From Algiphilus sp022763315 (GTDB lineage Bacteria > Pseudomonadota > Gammaproteobacteria > Nevskiales > Nevskiaceae): a stretch of 64,000 nt of DNA. Shown one piece after another: positions 54,172-63,697 of this stretch (position 1 is its first letter; each line of letters starts with the position of its first letter). Made by a program: the position numbers and the translations under genes. Under the pieces are notes generated by a model. It did not search any database. It was not told the DNA's origin and worked only from the letters and a program-made list of their open reading frames with translations. The stretch lies in NCBI RefSeq assembly GCF_965249985.1, contig NZ_OZ252280.1; one strand, written 5' to 3'.

Positions 54172-55548
54172 ATGAGTCAGCAAGCCCAGACTGAGACAAC
54201 GTCACTGTACGAGTCGGAGCCGAAGATCTATCCGCGCATGGCGCGTGGACGCTATGCCCGTTTGCGCGTACTGGCGATGGTGGTACTGCTGGGGCTGTAC
54301 TACCTGCTGCCGTGGATCACCATCGGCGGCGAGCCGATCGTGCACTTCGATCTGCCCGCGCGACGCTTTCACGTCTTCGGTCTCACGCTGGTGCCGCAGG
54401 ATCTCTTCCTGCTTTCCTGGCTGCTGATTCTGGCGGCGCTGACGCTGTTCCTGTTCACCACCCTCGGCGGTCGGCTGTGGTGCGGCTATGCCTGTCCGCA
54501 GACGGTGTGGACGGAATCCTTCCTCTGGATCGAGCGCTGGATCGAAGGCGAGCGCCACCAGCGCATCAAGCTGGACCAGGCGCCCTGGGGGCCGAAAAAG
54601 ATCCTGCGCAAGGGTGGCAAGCATCTGGCCTGGATCGTTTTCGCCGCCATCACCGGCATCACCTTCGTCGCCTACTTCGTGCCAATGAAGGAGCTGATCG
54701 CAGATATCGCGCGCTTCGAAATGGGTGGTTGGGCCCTGTTCTGGAGCGCCTTTTACGGCTTCGCTACCTGGGGCAATGCGGGGTTCATGCGCGAGCAGGT
54801 GTGCAAATACATGTGTCCCTATGCCCGGTTCCAGTCCGCCATGTTCGATAAGGACACCCTCATCATCGCCTACGACGAGAAGCGCGGGGAACCCCGCAAG
54901 CGGCTGGCGAAGCGCGAGGGCAATGTGGCGGGTGACTGCATCGATTGCTCGCTGTGCGTGCAGGTCTGTCCCACCGGCATCGATATCCGCGACGGCCTGC
55001 AATACGAGTGCATCGCCTGTGCCGCCTGCGTCGACGCCTGCAACAGCATCATGGATCACGTCGGTAAACCACGCGGCCTGATCCGATACACCAGCGAGCG
55101 CCACGACGCGGAAGGGCGCTTCCACATCCTGCGCCCGCGCATGATTGGCTACTTCGTTGTCTGGCTGGTAATCGGCGCTGCCTTGGTCACTGCCTTGGTC
55201 ATGCGTTCGCCGGTGGAGCTGGATGTCATGCGCGATCGCAACAATCTCTATCGCGAGCTGCCGGGCGGCATCATCGAGAATGTCTTCGTGCTGCGACTGA
55301 CGAATAAGCGCGAGGCGCCTCGAAGCTTTGCGCTGCAGGCAACCCGTCCCGACGGCAGCGTCCTGGATCTGCACCCAGAGCGCGTCACCCTGGAAGGCAG
55401 CGAGACCCGTCCTTTGACCGTTGGTGCGCGTATGCCGGCGGACGCCGCGGACCGCCCCTTCGATATCACTTTCACTGCGACCGCCACCGACGATCCCGGT
55501 ATCTCTACCCGTCAGACCGGTCGATTCATTCCCGGAGCCTTGCCATGA
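54172..55548 (+). CDS. ccoG: cbb3 oxidase accessory protein CcoG (RdxA/FixG family)
   Basis: Membrane ferredoxin-like protein needed for cbb3 maturation, known to reduce Cu(II) to Cu(I) for CcoN. The 458-residue protein has about five helices. The membrane part holds a Cys-containing segment with LWCGYACPQTVW. Two 4Fe-4S clusters follow: C256-x2-C259-x2-C262-x3-C266-P and C280-x2-C283-x2-C286-x3-C290. An Ig-like C-terminal domain lies after about residue 340. It overlaps the 60-residue gene that follows (ATGA). Confidence 0.96.
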   Translation: MSQQAQTETTSLYESEPKIYPRMARGRYARLRVLAMVVLLGLYYLLPWITIGGEPIVHFDLPARRFHVFGLTLVPQDLFLLSWLLILAALTLFLFTTLGGRLWCGYACPQTVWTESFLWIERWIEGERHQRIKLDQAPWGPKKILRKGGKHLAWIVFAAITGITFVAYFVPMKELIADIARFEMGGWALFWSAFYGFATWGNAGFMREQVCKYMCPYARFQSAMFDKDTLIIAYDEKRGEPRKRLAKREGNVAGDCIDCSLCVQVCPTGIDIRDGLQYECIACAACVDACNSIMDHVGKPRGLIRYTSERHDAEGRFHILRPRMIGYFVVWLVIGAALVTALVMRSPVELDVMRDRNNLYRELPGGIIENVFVLRLTNKREAPRSFALQATRPDGSVLDLHPERVTLEGSETRPLTVGARMPADAADRPFDITFTATATDDPGISTRQTGRFIPGALP

Positions 55549-55727
55549 CCTTCCTGCGTCGTCTTCCTCTTGAACTGATGCTGGTCATTGGCATTCCCCT
55601 GGTCACGGTGGTGGCGGGCATCACCACCCTGATGATCGCGAGCCAGAACAGCTATTCGCCGCTGGTGGAGGGCCGCAGTGACCGGCTGGCCGGTCTCAGT
55701 AGCGCCGAGGAGACGCGCGAACAGTGA
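55545..55727 (+). CDS. 60-residue single-helix protein in the FixH/CcoH position
   Basis: The product starts MTFLRRLPLELMLVIGIPLV, with a membrane helix at about residues 9-30 and then NSYSPLVEG. It overlaps ccoG by four bases (ATGA), and its stop overlaps the ccoI GTG start. FixH/CcoH normally lies here but has ~150-170 residues with a periplasmic domain. This one keeps only something like the N-terminal helix. It is either a very short FixH analogue or an unrelated cbb3-assembly peptide. No frameshift remnant of a longer FixH is visible, because ccoI starts at once. Confidence 0.7.
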   Translation: MTFLRRLPLELMLVIGIPLVTVVAGITTLMIASQNSYSPLVEGRSDRLAGLSSAEETREQ

Positions 55728-57958
55728 GCGCCGCGGATTGGGCAGCCTTTGATGCTGCGCCCTTGCTGGACGTGGTCAGCACGCCCAGCAGCGGAGCGCG
55801 GCGCGAAGCCGTTCTGGGCATCGACGGCATGCATTGCGGCGCGTGTGTGCGGCACGTGGAGCGTGCGCTGGCGCCCTTCACCGAGGACGTTCAGGTACAG
55901 CTGACCGCCGGTCTCGCCACCTTCAGCTGGGATACGCGACGGCATCGTCTGTCCGATCTGATGGATGCGCTGTCCGCGGCCGGCTTCCGGCCATCGCCGC
56001 TGGGCGATGCTTCCCTCGAGGCCGCCGCCCGCAAGGAGCGTCGGACCGCGCTCAAGCGGATTGGCGTCGCCGCCATTCTTGGCATGCAGGTGATGATGCT
56101 GGCGAGCGGTCATTATTTCGGCACCATCGACCCGGCACAGGCCAGCATCCTGCGCTGGGCGGAACTGCTGCTGGCCACCCCCGTGGCGCTCTATGGGGGC
56201 TGGCCCTTCCTGCGCGGCGCAACGCGGGCGCTGCGCCTTCACACCATGACCATGGACGTGCCAGTGGCGGTCGCCATTTCCCTCGCCTTTCTGGTCAGTG
56301 CCTGGCATACCGTGATCGGTCAGGGCGATGTGTATTTCGATTCGGTCGTCATGTTCGTCTTTCTGCTGCTGGGTGCACGCACCTTGCAGGACATGGGCAA
56401 GGCGCGCGCCGCCTCGCATCTGCGACGGCTGAGCAGTGCCCAGCCCAGCGTAGCCCAGCGCTGCGAGGCGGAAGGCGTGCGCAGCGTGCCCGTGGCGACA
56501 CTTGCCGTCGGCGATCGCGTGGTGGTGGCTCCGGGCGAAGGGGTCCCGGTAGACGGTTCGCTTGAGGCCGTCGCCGGCGCCTTCGACGAATCGCTGCTCA
56601 CCGGGGAATCCGCGGCGGTGCAGCGCGGCCCCGGCGACAGCGTCATGGCCGGCAGCATCAATGTGGGGCACAGCCCGGTCACGATCGCCGTTGAGCGTGT
56701 CGGGCAGGGCAGCGCGCTGTCGCAGGTCACGCGGCTGATGCAGCGTGCCGAGAACGAAAGGCCGCGCGTGCAGATGATCGCGGACCGCGTCGCGGGCTGG
56801 TTCCTGTCCTTCATGCTGGGCCTGGTCGCGGTCGCCCTCATGGTGTGGTGGCCACAGGACCCGTCCACCGCCATCGCGGTCGTGCTGGCGCTGCTGGTGG
56901 CCACCTGTCCGTGCGCGCTCTCGCTGGCGGTTCCGGCGGTGCTCGCTTCCGCCAGCTCCCGCCTGGCCCGGCAGGGTACGGTGCTGGCGCGTGCCGACGT
57001 GCTGTTGCGGCTGCGCACGGTGGATACGGTGTGCTTCGACAAGACCGGCACGCTGACCACGGGTTCGCTCACCCTCGAGCGGACGCTGCCCCTGGGGCAA
57101 CGGTCGGCGGCGCAATGCCGCCAGCTGGCCGCGGCACTGGAGTCGGGCAGTTCGCACCCCATTGCGCGGGCGTTGGCGTCCGAGCAGGCGGGCTTGGCCG
57201 CCCACGACATCACCTTCGAAGCGGGGGTGGGCGTACGCGGTGTCATTGACGGCGGTCGCTACGCCCTCGGTGCGCCCGAGGCGCTGGCCGACGCCGCCCG
57301 CCTTGCCATTCCTGACGATGCACCGGGCCTGACCTGGGTTCTGCTTACCGAGGAGGGCGCCCCGTTGGCGCTATTCGGCTTTTCTCCGCAGTTGCGTCCG
57401 GATGCCGCCGCCACGGTGCGTCAGCTGCAGGCCTCGGGACTGACGGTGGTCATGCTGTCCGGCGACGCCGAGTCGGCCGTGCGGCACATGGCGGGGCGTC
57501 TGGGCATCCAGCACGCCTACGCCCGCCAATCGCCGGGCGACAAGTTGGCGCGGCTGCAGGCGCTGCGCGCCGAAGGGCATGCGGTGCTTGCGGTGGGGGA
57601 TGGCGTCAATGACGCGCCCCTCCTGACGGCGGCCGATGCCTCGGTCGCACTGGCCTCGGGCAGCGCGCTGAGTCAGGCCCACGCCGACGCGCTGCTGACG
57701 CGCAGTTGCCTGGCCGGACTGGTGGAGCTGATCGCTACCGCGCAACGCGCCCGCCGCACCGTAGTCCAGAACCTGAGCTGGGCCGCGACCTACAACACCG
57801 TCATGGTGCCGCTGGCCTTTTCCGGTGTCCTCGTTCCCTGGATTGCGGCCCTCGGCATGGGCTTCAGTTCGCTGGTAGTGGTCGGCAATGCCTTGCGCCT
57901 GTCGAAGCGCAATGACGCGAAGGATGCCGTTGCCGACCCCGTGTCGCAGCCCGCCTAG
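55724..57958 (+). CDS. ccoI: copper-translocating P-type ATPase CcoI (FixI)
   Basis: P1B-type ATPase of the inner membrane that exports copper for insertion into cbb3. The 744-residue protein has an N-terminal metal-binding domain with GMHCGAC (Cys38, Cys41), the membrane CPC motif (395-397), TGES in the actuator domain, the phosphorylated Asp in DKTGT (439-443), an SSHPIARAL nucleotide-binding segment and GDGVND (625-630). The start is a GTG that overlaps the preceding stop (GTGA). Role assigned by operon position between ccoG and ccoS. Confidence 0.95.
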   Translation: MSAADWAAFDAAPLLDVVSTPSSGARREAVLGIDGMHCGACVRHVERALAPFTEDVQVQLTAGLATFSWDTRRHRLSDLMDALSAAGFRPSPLGDASLEAAARKERRTALKRIGVAAILGMQVMMLASGHYFGTIDPAQASILRWAELLLATPVALYGGWPFLRGATRALRLHTMTMDVPVAVAISLAFLVSAWHTVIGQGDVYFDSVVMFVFLLLGARTLQDMGKARAASHLRRLSSAQPSVAQRCEAEGVRSVPVATLAVGDRVVVAPGEGVPVDGSLEAVAGAFDESLLTGESAAVQRGPGDSVMAGSINVGHSPVTIAVERVGQGSALSQVTRLMQRAENERPRVQMIADRVAGWFLSFMLGLVAVALMVWWPQDPSTAIAVVLALLVATCPCALSLAVPAVLASASSRLARQGTVLARADVLLRLRTVDTVCFDKTGTLTTGSLTLERTLPLGQRSAAQCRQLAAALESGSSHPIARALASEQAGLAAHDITFEAGVGVRGVIDGGRYALGAPEALADAARLAIPDDAPGLTWVLLTEEGAPLALFGFSPQLRPDAAATVRQLQASGLTVVMLSGDAESAVRHMAGRLGIQHAYARQSPGDKLARLQALRAEGHAVLAVGDGVNDAPLLTAADASVALASGSALSQAHADALLTRSCLAGLVELIATAQRARRTVVQNLSWAATYNTVMVPLAFSGVLVPWIAALGMGFSSLVVVGNALRLSKRNDAKDAVADPVSQPA

Positions 57959-57969
57959 GAGGGCGTGTC

Positions 57970-58110
57970 ATGCTGAGCCTCTATCTGTTGATTCCACTGT
58001 CCCTGGCCCTGGTAGGCGTGGCCTGCTGGTTCTTCTTCTTCGCGGTCGACAGCGGGCAGCTCGATAACCTCGACGAGATCGGTAAGCGCATGCCGGACGA
58101 CGAGGAGTGA
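57970..58110 (+). CDS. ccoS: cbb3 oxidase assembly protein CcoS
   Basis: A 46-residue single-helix protein needed for cofactor insertion into cbb3. The N-terminal helix spans residues 3-25 and ends in FFFFAVDSGQLDNLDEIGKR, a typical CcoS segment, with an acidic end. A perfect GGAGG lies 7 bases before the ATG. It follows ccoI after 11 bases, the usual position. Confidence 0.93.
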   Translation: MLSLYLLIPLSLALVGVACWFFFFAVDSGQLDNLDEIGKRMPDDEE

Positions 58111-58116
58111 TGCCGC

Positions 58117-58749
58117 ATGCTTAGCGGTATTGCGCTGACTGCGCCCGCCTTCTTCCTGGCGGGTCTGGCCGCCTCTCCGCACTGTGGCTTGATGTGCGCG
58201 GCGGTTGCCCGTATCGCTACGGGCCAGGCGGGGGAGAGCCATCATGCCCACCAGGCCCTGATGGTCAATCTGGGGCGCGTTTTTGCGTACATTGTCTTTG
58301 GCGCCCTCGCTGGTGCCGCGGGCGGCTGGCTGATGTTGAGCTTGCCCAGCGATGACTGGGGCAATGGTCTGCGCCTGATGGCCGCGGCGGCCGTGATCGC
58401 GGTGGGGCTGATGCACTTGCGTCGCAGACCGCCGCCCTGCATGCAGCGGGCGCACCGCCCGGCGCAGCTTTTTGGGCGCGGCATGGCGTGGGCCCTGGTT
58501 CCCTGCCCGATGCTCTATGCCGTGCTTGCCTTGTGCGCGCTCAGTGGAGGGATGGTCAGCGGCGCAGTGCTGGCCGGTGCCTTCGGGCTTGGCACGCTGC
58601 CCGCCATGACGGCGCTCGCCTTCGGCGGCCAGCGCCTGACGGCTGGGGCAGCACGGGCCACCGGGGCCACTGTGATGCTGTTGTTCGGCGGACTGACGGT
58701 GCTTGGGGTACTGCTGCCGAATGTCGTGACCCTTCCCTGGTGTCGCTAG
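58117..58749 (+). CDS. sulfite exporter TauE/SafE-family membrane protein
   Basis: A 210-residue protein with about six helices. The N-terminal SPHCGLMC motif (Cys23, Cys27) and the central ALVPCPMLYAVL motif are those of the DsbD/TauE-like UreH family, which often follows ccoS. A role in copper or thiol handling for cbb3 assembly is plausible from context only. It lies 6 bases after ccoS and ends the cco block before the hemN promoter. Confidence 0.9.
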   Translation: MLSGIALTAPAFFLAGLAASPHCGLMCAAVARIATGQAGESHHAHQALMVNLGRVFAYIVFGALAGAAGGWLMLSLPSDDWGNGLRLMAAAAVIAVGLMHLRRRPPPCMQRAHRPAQLFGRGMAWALVPCPMLYAVLALCALSGGMVSGAVLAGAFGLGTLPAMTALAFGGQRLTAGAARATGATVMLLFGGLTVLGVLLPNVVTLPWCR

Positions 58750-58770
58750 GGGCTAAGCGCACCCCGGCGA

Positions 58771-58784
58771 TTGATGTGTATCAA
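58771..58784 (+). promoter_or_regulatory. FNR/Anr box upstream of hemN (perfect palindrome)
   Basis: TTGAT-GTGT-ATCAA matches the FNR/Anr consensus exactly. A -10-like CATAGC at 58810-58815 would put the start near 58822, so the box centre is about -44, near the class II position of -41.5. Anaerobic hemN activation by FNR/Anr is well known. Confidence 0.85.
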
Positions 58785-58841
58785 GGCACGGGGCGCACTG
58801 CGGGAGCAGCATAGCGAAATCCTGTATCCGGGACGCGTTCC

Positions 58842-60293
58842 ATGCCCGCCCTTGCCACCGATTCCGCTTCGCCTCCTACCCTCACTCACGCTGCCGCGGT
58901 GCGCTCGTCGTACCCTTTGCCCGTACCCGAATCCCTGATCGCGCGCTACGACGGCTACGCGCCGCGCTACACCTCCTATCCGACGGCGGCGGAGTTCCGC
59001 TCGGATTTTGATGCCGGGCGACTGGATGCGGCCATTGCAGCCGGCAATCTGCTGCCCGATGCGCCGGATCTGTCCCTCTATCTGCATCTGCCCTTCTGTC
59101 GGGAGGCCTGCTGGTACTGCGCCTGCCATCGCGCCATCACGCACCGTCCCGAGCGCGCCGCACGCTACCTGCAGGCGCTGTACCAGGAGATCGCGCAGCG
59201 CGGTGGTCAGATTACCGGGCATCGGCGCGTGCGCCAGCTGCATCTCGGCGGCGGCACGCCCACCTTCTATCGCATGGAGGAACTGGCTGGGCTGCTTGCG
59301 CACATCGCGCGCCATTTCCACATCGCCGAGCGCGCGGAACGCGAATGGTCCATCGAGATCGACCCGCGCACGGTGGCGCCGGATGAGGCCCAGGCGCTGG
59401 TGGCGATGGGTTTCGACCGGGTGTCGATGGGTATTCAGGATTTCGACCCGACCGTGCAGCAGGCGATTCATCGCCAGCAGGACGTCCGCATGGTGCGCGC
59501 GCTGGTGGAATCCGTGCGCGCGGCCGGTGTGCGGGGCATCAGCTTTGATCTGATCTATGGCCTGCCCTGGCAGACCGTGGCCGGTTTCCGGCGCACGCTG
59601 CGCGTGGTCAAACAGCTTCGGCCGGACCGCGTCTCGATCTATGGCTACGCCCACATGCCGGATCGCTTTCGCCTGCAATCGCTGATCCCCAATGCGGCGC
59701 TGCCCGATGCCGCTACCCGCCTGCAGCTGATGGCCGCCTGCCATCACGAGCTGGCGGAGGCTGGCTATGTGCACGTCGGCATGGATCACTTTGCGCTCGC
59801 CCACGATCCGCTGGTGCAGGCGCAGCGCGACGGCAGCCTGCAACGCAATTTCCAGGGTTACAGCACTTTGGGCGGCTGTGATCTCATCGGCATGGGCGCC
59901 AGCGCCATTTCGCAGGTCGGTGGCGTCTACGGGCAGAACGCCAGTGCTATTGCCGATTGGGAGCAGCGTGTGGCCGAGGGCCGCAGGGCGGTCGCGCGCG
60001 GCTACGCGATGACCGCCGACGACCAGCTGCGTTCGGACATCATCCAGTCCCTGATGTGTCATGGTCGGGTCGATCTCGTCGCCATCGAAGGCCGCCACGG
60101 CATCGATTTCGCGGACTATTTCGCGTCCCTGCAACCTACCCTGGCGCGTATGGCCGATGACGGACTGTTGCACCTGGGCCGCCGGGTGCTCGCGCTGACC
60201 GAGCGCGGGCGCTTCCTGATGCGCAGTGTGGCCGTGCTCTTTGACGCGCATCGTGGCGCGGAGTCCGCCACGCGCTTTTCTCGCGCGATCTGA
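58842..60293 (+). CDS. hemN: oxygen-independent coproporphyrinogen III oxidase HemN
   Basis: Radical-SAM enzyme of anaerobic haem synthesis, converting coproporphyrinogen III to protoporphyrinogen IX. The 483-residue protein has the cluster motif C86-x3-C90-x2-C93-A-C95 (HLPFCREACWYCAC), the GGGTPT segment, the HPD-like GFDRVSMGIQDFD region and the C-terminal HemN domain. An N-terminal stretch of about 35 residues is non-conserved. A perfect FNR/Anr box lies upstream, and the neighbouring cbb3 genes need haem under low oxygen. Confidence 0.96.
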   Translation: MPALATDSASPPTLTHAAAVRSSYPLPVPESLIARYDGYAPRYTSYPTAAEFRSDFDAGRLDAAIAAGNLLPDAPDLSLYLHLPFCREACWYCACHRAITHRPERAARYLQALYQEIAQRGGQITGHRRVRQLHLGGGTPTFYRMEELAGLLAHIARHFHIAERAEREWSIEIDPRTVAPDEAQALVAMGFDRVSMGIQDFDPTVQQAIHRQQDVRMVRALVESVRAAGVRGISFDLIYGLPWQTVAGFRRTLRVVKQLRPDRVSIYGYAHMPDRFRLQSLIPNAALPDAATRLQLMAACHHELAEAGYVHVGMDHFALAHDPLVQAQRDGSLQRNFQGYSTLGGCDLIGMGASAISQVGGVYGQNASAIADWEQRVAEGRRAVARGYAMTADDQLRSDIIQSLMCHGRVDLVAIEGRHGIDFADYFASLQPTLARMADDGLLHLGRRVLALTERGRFLMRSVAVLFDAHRGAESATRFSRAI

Positions 60294-60414
60294 AGCGGCG
60301 CGGGCCGTCTCGCCGCCGCGCAGTGCCGGCGGTGAGTCGCTATGATGCGCAGCTTTCGCGTCCCCGGCGGCTCCCGCCGCGCCGCACGACCGGCTTTTTC
60401 TGCTCCGTATCGCC

Positions 60415-61545
60415 ATGGCCTCTGCCGCACCCTTCGAGTTACTGCAGCAATCCGCCGGTGCCCGGCGTGGCCGCCTGCATCTGCAGCATGGCACCGTGGA
60501 AACCCCCATCTTCATGCCGGTGGGGACCTACGGCACGGTGAAGGCGATGACGCCGGAAGAACTGGAAGCCATCGGCGCCCAGATCGTGCTCGGCAATACC
60601 TTTCACCTCATGTTGCGGCCGGGCGAGGAGGTCATCGCCGAACTGGGCGGGCTGCATCGCTTCATGCACTGGCAGCGTCCCATCCTGACGGATTCGGGGG
60701 GCTTCCAGGTATGGAGCCTGTCGGCGCTGCGCAAGCTCACCGAGGAGGGGGTGACCTTTGCCTCGCCCATCGACGGCAGCCGGCATTTTCTGAGCCCTGA
60801 ACGGGCCGTGGCGGTCCAGCACGCGCTGGGATCGGACATCGTCATGCAATTCGACGAATGCACCAACTACCCGGCCACTGTGGATGAGGCGCGTGCCTCG
60901 ATGGCGCTGTCCACACGCTGGGCGCAACGCTGCAAGGCCGCCCACGGCGACAATCCCAATCTGCTCTTCGGCATCGTCCAGGGCGGCATGTATGCCGAGC
61001 TGCGCCGGGAATCGGTGCAGGCGCTGGAAGCCATCGGCTTTCCGGGTTACGCCATCGGTGGACTATCCGTGGGTGAGCCCGAGGACGAGCGCATTGCCGT
61101 GCTCGACGCGCTGCAGCCGCTCATGCCGGTGCATGCGCCGCGCTATCTGATGGGCGTGGGGACCCCGCGCGACCTGGTGATGGCAGTGGCGCGCGGGGTC
61201 GACATGTTCGACTGCGTGATGCCGACGCGTAACGCGCGGACAGGGCATCTGTTCACCAGCCAGGGGCCGATCAATATCCGCAATGCCCGGCACAAGCGCG
61301 ACCCAGCGCCGCTCGATCCGGAATGCGATTGCACCGCCTGCACGCAGTATTCCCGCGCCTATCTGCACCATCTCGACAAGTGCAAGGAAATTCTCGGCGC
61401 GCGACTCAATACGCTGCACAACCTGCGCTACTACCTGCGGCTGATGCAGCGCATCCGGGAAGCCATCGAGGCCGACGCCTTTACCGCATTCGCCCAGGAC
61501 TTTCTCGCGGGCCCGATGGGCCAGCGCAAAGCGCCCAAGGCCTGA
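60415..61545 (+). CDS. tgt: queuine tRNA-ribosyltransferase (tRNA-guanine transglycosylase)
   Basis: Exchanges guanine 34 for the queuosine precursor preQ1 in GUN-anticodon tRNAs. The 376-residue protein has FMPVGTYGTVKAM, LTDSGGFQVWS (substrate-binding Asp), the GIVQGG segment, GGLSVGEP and the nucleophile Asp266 in FDCVMPTRNARTG. The zinc site starts ECDCTAC (Cys304, Cys306, Cys309) with a later His. The usual queA/yajC neighbours are absent. It converges on the glutathione peroxidase gene with an 11-base gap and no clear terminator. Confidence 0.97.
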   Translation: MASAAPFELLQQSAGARRGRLHLQHGTVETPIFMPVGTYGTVKAMTPEELEAIGAQIVLGNTFHLMLRPGEEVIAELGGLHRFMHWQRPILTDSGGFQVWSLSALRKLTEEGVTFASPIDGSRHFLSPERAVAVQHALGSDIVMQFDECTNYPATVDEARASMALSTRWAQRCKAAHGDNPNLLFGIVQGGMYAELRRESVQALEAIGFPGYAIGGLSVGEPEDERIAVLDALQPLMPVHAPRYLMGVGTPRDLVMAVARGVDMFDCVMPTRNARTGHLFTSQGPINIRNARHKRDPAPLDPECDCTACTQYSRAYLHHLDKCKEILGARLNTLHNLRYYLRLMQRIREAIEADAFTAFAQDFLAGPMGQRKAPKA

Positions 61546-61556
61546 GTCCCACCGCC

Positions 61557-62039
61557 TCAGGCGGCGAGGGCAGCCTCGATGTCGCCGCGCAGCTTCTCGG
61601 GCTTGTCGGTGGGCGCATAGCGCTTGAGCACCTTGCCATCCTTGCCGACCAGGAACTTGGTGAAGTTCCACTTGATGGCGCCGGTGCCGAGCAATCCGGA
61701 CTTCTCGTTCTTGAGGTACTGGAACAGCGGATGCGCCTTGTCGCCGTTGACATCGACCTTCGCGAACATCGGGAAGCTGACGTCATAGGTGGTGCTGCAG
61801 AAGCTGGCAATGTCCTCCGCGTTGCCCGGTTCCTGATTGGCGAACTGGTTGCAGGGGAAGCCGAGCACTTCGAAACCCCGCGCGTGATAGTCGCGATAGA
61901 GCGCTTCCAGCCCGGTGTACTGCGGCGTGAAGCCGCACTTGGAGGCGACGTTGACGATCAGCAGCACCTTGCCGCGGAAGGCCTCCAGCGTGGTAGGTGT
62001 GCCGTCCAGGCGCTGTGCCTCGATGTTGAATAATTCCAT
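61557..62039 (-). CDS. glutathione peroxidase (Cys type)
   Basis: Thiol peroxidase that reduces hydroperoxides in the cytoplasm. The 160-residue protein has the active Cys35 in NVASKCGFTPQ, the FPCNQFANQEPG segment carrying the resolving Cys and Gln, and KWNFTKFL with the conserved Trp. The Cys-type enzymes usually use thioredoxin rather than glutathione. The ATG at 62039 is preferred because GGAG lies 6 bases upstream; an ATG at 62051 would add four residues. Confidence 0.94.
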   Translation of the reverse strand: MELFNIEAQRLDGTPTTLEAFRGKVLLIVNVASKCGFTPQYTGLEALYRDYHARGFEVLGFPCNQFANQEPGNAEDIASFCSTTYDVSFPMFAKVDVNGDKAHPLFQYLKNEKSGLLGTGAIKWNFTKFLVGKDGKVLKRYAPTDKPEKLRGDIEAALAA

Positions 62040-62140
62040 GCGCTGCTCCATGTTGATCCCGCGACAGCCTAGCACCGGGCCCGTCCGCGGCGTCCGGCGC
62101 AGCGCGCGATGTTCATCCATCGTGTCGAGAAGGAGGGGGA

Positions 62141-63697
62141 ATGCACAGCCTGCATTGGCTGGATTACGTGGTGCTGGGGGGCTATCTGGCGATATTGGTG
62201 GTGGTCTGCCTGCGCGTGGCGAGGCGCAGCCCTACTGCCGATGACCTGTTTCTGGCGGGGCGCAGCCTCGGCGTGGGCGTGGTCGGCCTTTCGCTGTTCG
62301 CCTCGAACATTTCCTCCACCACATTGATCGGCCTGCCCGGCGCCGCCTGGCAGTCGGGCATCGCGGTGGCGAACTATGAATGGATGGCCGCGCTGGTGCT
62401 GGTTTTTTCAGCCCTGTTTGTTGTACCCCGGCTGCTGCGGGCGCGGGTCACCACCATCCCACAATGGCTGGAGCGCCGCTTCGACGCGCGGCTGCGCAAG
62501 TATCTTTCCGCGGTCACGGTCTTCCTGAGCATCATGCTGGATACCGCCGGCAGCCTCTATGCGGGCGCGCTGGTGCTGCTGCTGTTCTTTCCGAGCCTCT
62601 CGCTTGCCCCCACGATCGCCGTGATCGCGTTGTTGGCGGGGCTCTACACCGCTGCCGGCGGCCTGCGCGCGGTGGCCTACACCGATGTGCTGCAAACCAT
62701 CGTGCTACTCGCCGGTTCGCTCCTGCTCACGGTGATGGTCTTTGGAGAATTCGACTATTCCTGGGCTGCGGTCAAGGCGGCGCTGCCGCCGGAGCAACTG
62801 TCGCTGATTCGGCCATTGGATGACCCGCAGCTGCCCTGGTTGGGTACCTTGATCGGCCTTCCGGTGCTGGGCTTCTACTACTGGACGATGAACCAGTACG
62901 TGTCGCAACGCCTGCTCGGCGCGCGCAATCAGGCCACAGCCGGGCGGGGGGCGATGCTGGCGGCCGCGCTCAAGCTGCTGCCCCTGTTCATCATGGTGCT
63001 GCCGGGCGCGATGGCGGCGGCCCTGTTCACCGATCTGGAACGGGCCGACATGGTTTTTCCGACGCTGATCGCAGAATACGCCCCGGTGGGCGTCGCCGGT
63101 CTGATCCTGGCCGGTTTGCTCGCCGCCATCATGTCGAGCGTGGACTCGGCGCTGAACTCCTCATCCACCCTGATCTCGGTGGATTTCATCGCGCCGCGCA
63201 AGCCAGATTGGGATGCCCAGGCCATGGCGCGCACCGGCCGCGGCATCACGCTGCTGCTGATGCTGGTGGCGGCGGTGTGGGCGCCGATGATCGACCGCTT
63301 CCCGGGCCTCTTCGCCTACCTGCAGCAGGGCTTCGCCTACGTCACGCCGCCACTGGTGGCGGTGTTTCTGCTGGGCAGCTTCTCGCATTGGCTGAGCGCG
63401 CGCGCGGCGCTGCGCACGGTCGTCACAGGCCATGTTGCCAGCAGCCTCTGCTTCGTCGCCAGCCAGGCTGGCTGGATCGATCTGCACTTCACCATCGTCG
63501 CCGGCTTGCTGCTGGGCTTCAGTCTGGTCGCGGCCTGTCTGTGGCACCGCGTCGAAGGCGGCGTGGCCGCGCTGCAACGGGATGAGGCGGTTGCAGCCGA
63601 GATCCGCGCCGGGCTGCAGGGCCTGCCCAAGGACGTCCTTGCCGCCGCTATCGCGCTGGTGGCCCTTATTGCGGCATTAGTGTGGTGTTTTCGCTGA
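62141..63697 (+). CDS. sodium:solute symporter (SSS family)
   Basis: A 518-residue inner membrane transporter with about 13-14 helices. SSS signatures are the DLFLAGRSLG loop, ASNISSTTLIGLPG, TIPQWLERRFD, YTDVLQTIVL and the LLAAIMSSVDSALNSSSTL sodium-site helix. The organisation is like sugar (SGLT/vSGLT) members more than proline or acetate ones, but the substrate is not fixed. A strong GGAGGGGG precedes the ATG. The 3' end overlaps the convergent trehalose-phosphate synthase gene by 32 bases. Confidence 0.92.
   Translation: MHSLHWLDYVVLGGYLAILVVVCLRVARRSPTADDLFLAGRSLGVGVVGLSLFASNISSTTLIGLPGAAWQSGIAVANYEWMAALVLVFSALFVVPRLLRARVTTIPQWLERRFDARLRKYLSAVTVFLSIMLDTAGSLYAGALVLLLFFPSLSLAPTIAVIALLAGLYTAAGGLRAVAYTDVLQTIVLLAGSLLLTVMVFGEFDYSWAAVKAALPPEQLSLIRPLDDPQLPWLGTLIGLPVLGFYYWTMNQYVSQRLLGARNQATAGRGAMLAAALKLLPLFIMVLPGAMAAALFTDLERADMVFPTLIAEYAPVGVAGLILAGLLAAIMSSVDSALNSSSTLISVDFIAPRKPDWDAQAMARTGRGITLLLMLVAAVWAPMIDRFPGLFAYLQQGFAYVTPPLVAVFLLGSFSHWLSARAALRTVVTGHVASSLCFVASQAGWIDLHFTIVAGLLLGFSLVAACLWHRVEGGVAALQRDEAVAAEIRAGLQGLPKDVLAAAIALVALIAALVWCFR

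Noticed and set aside
55545..55727. Interpretation of the 60-residue ORF as a broken fixH pseudogene
   Set aside because: There is no room for a remnant because ccoI starts at its stop codon, and the reading frame is intact with typical overlaps.
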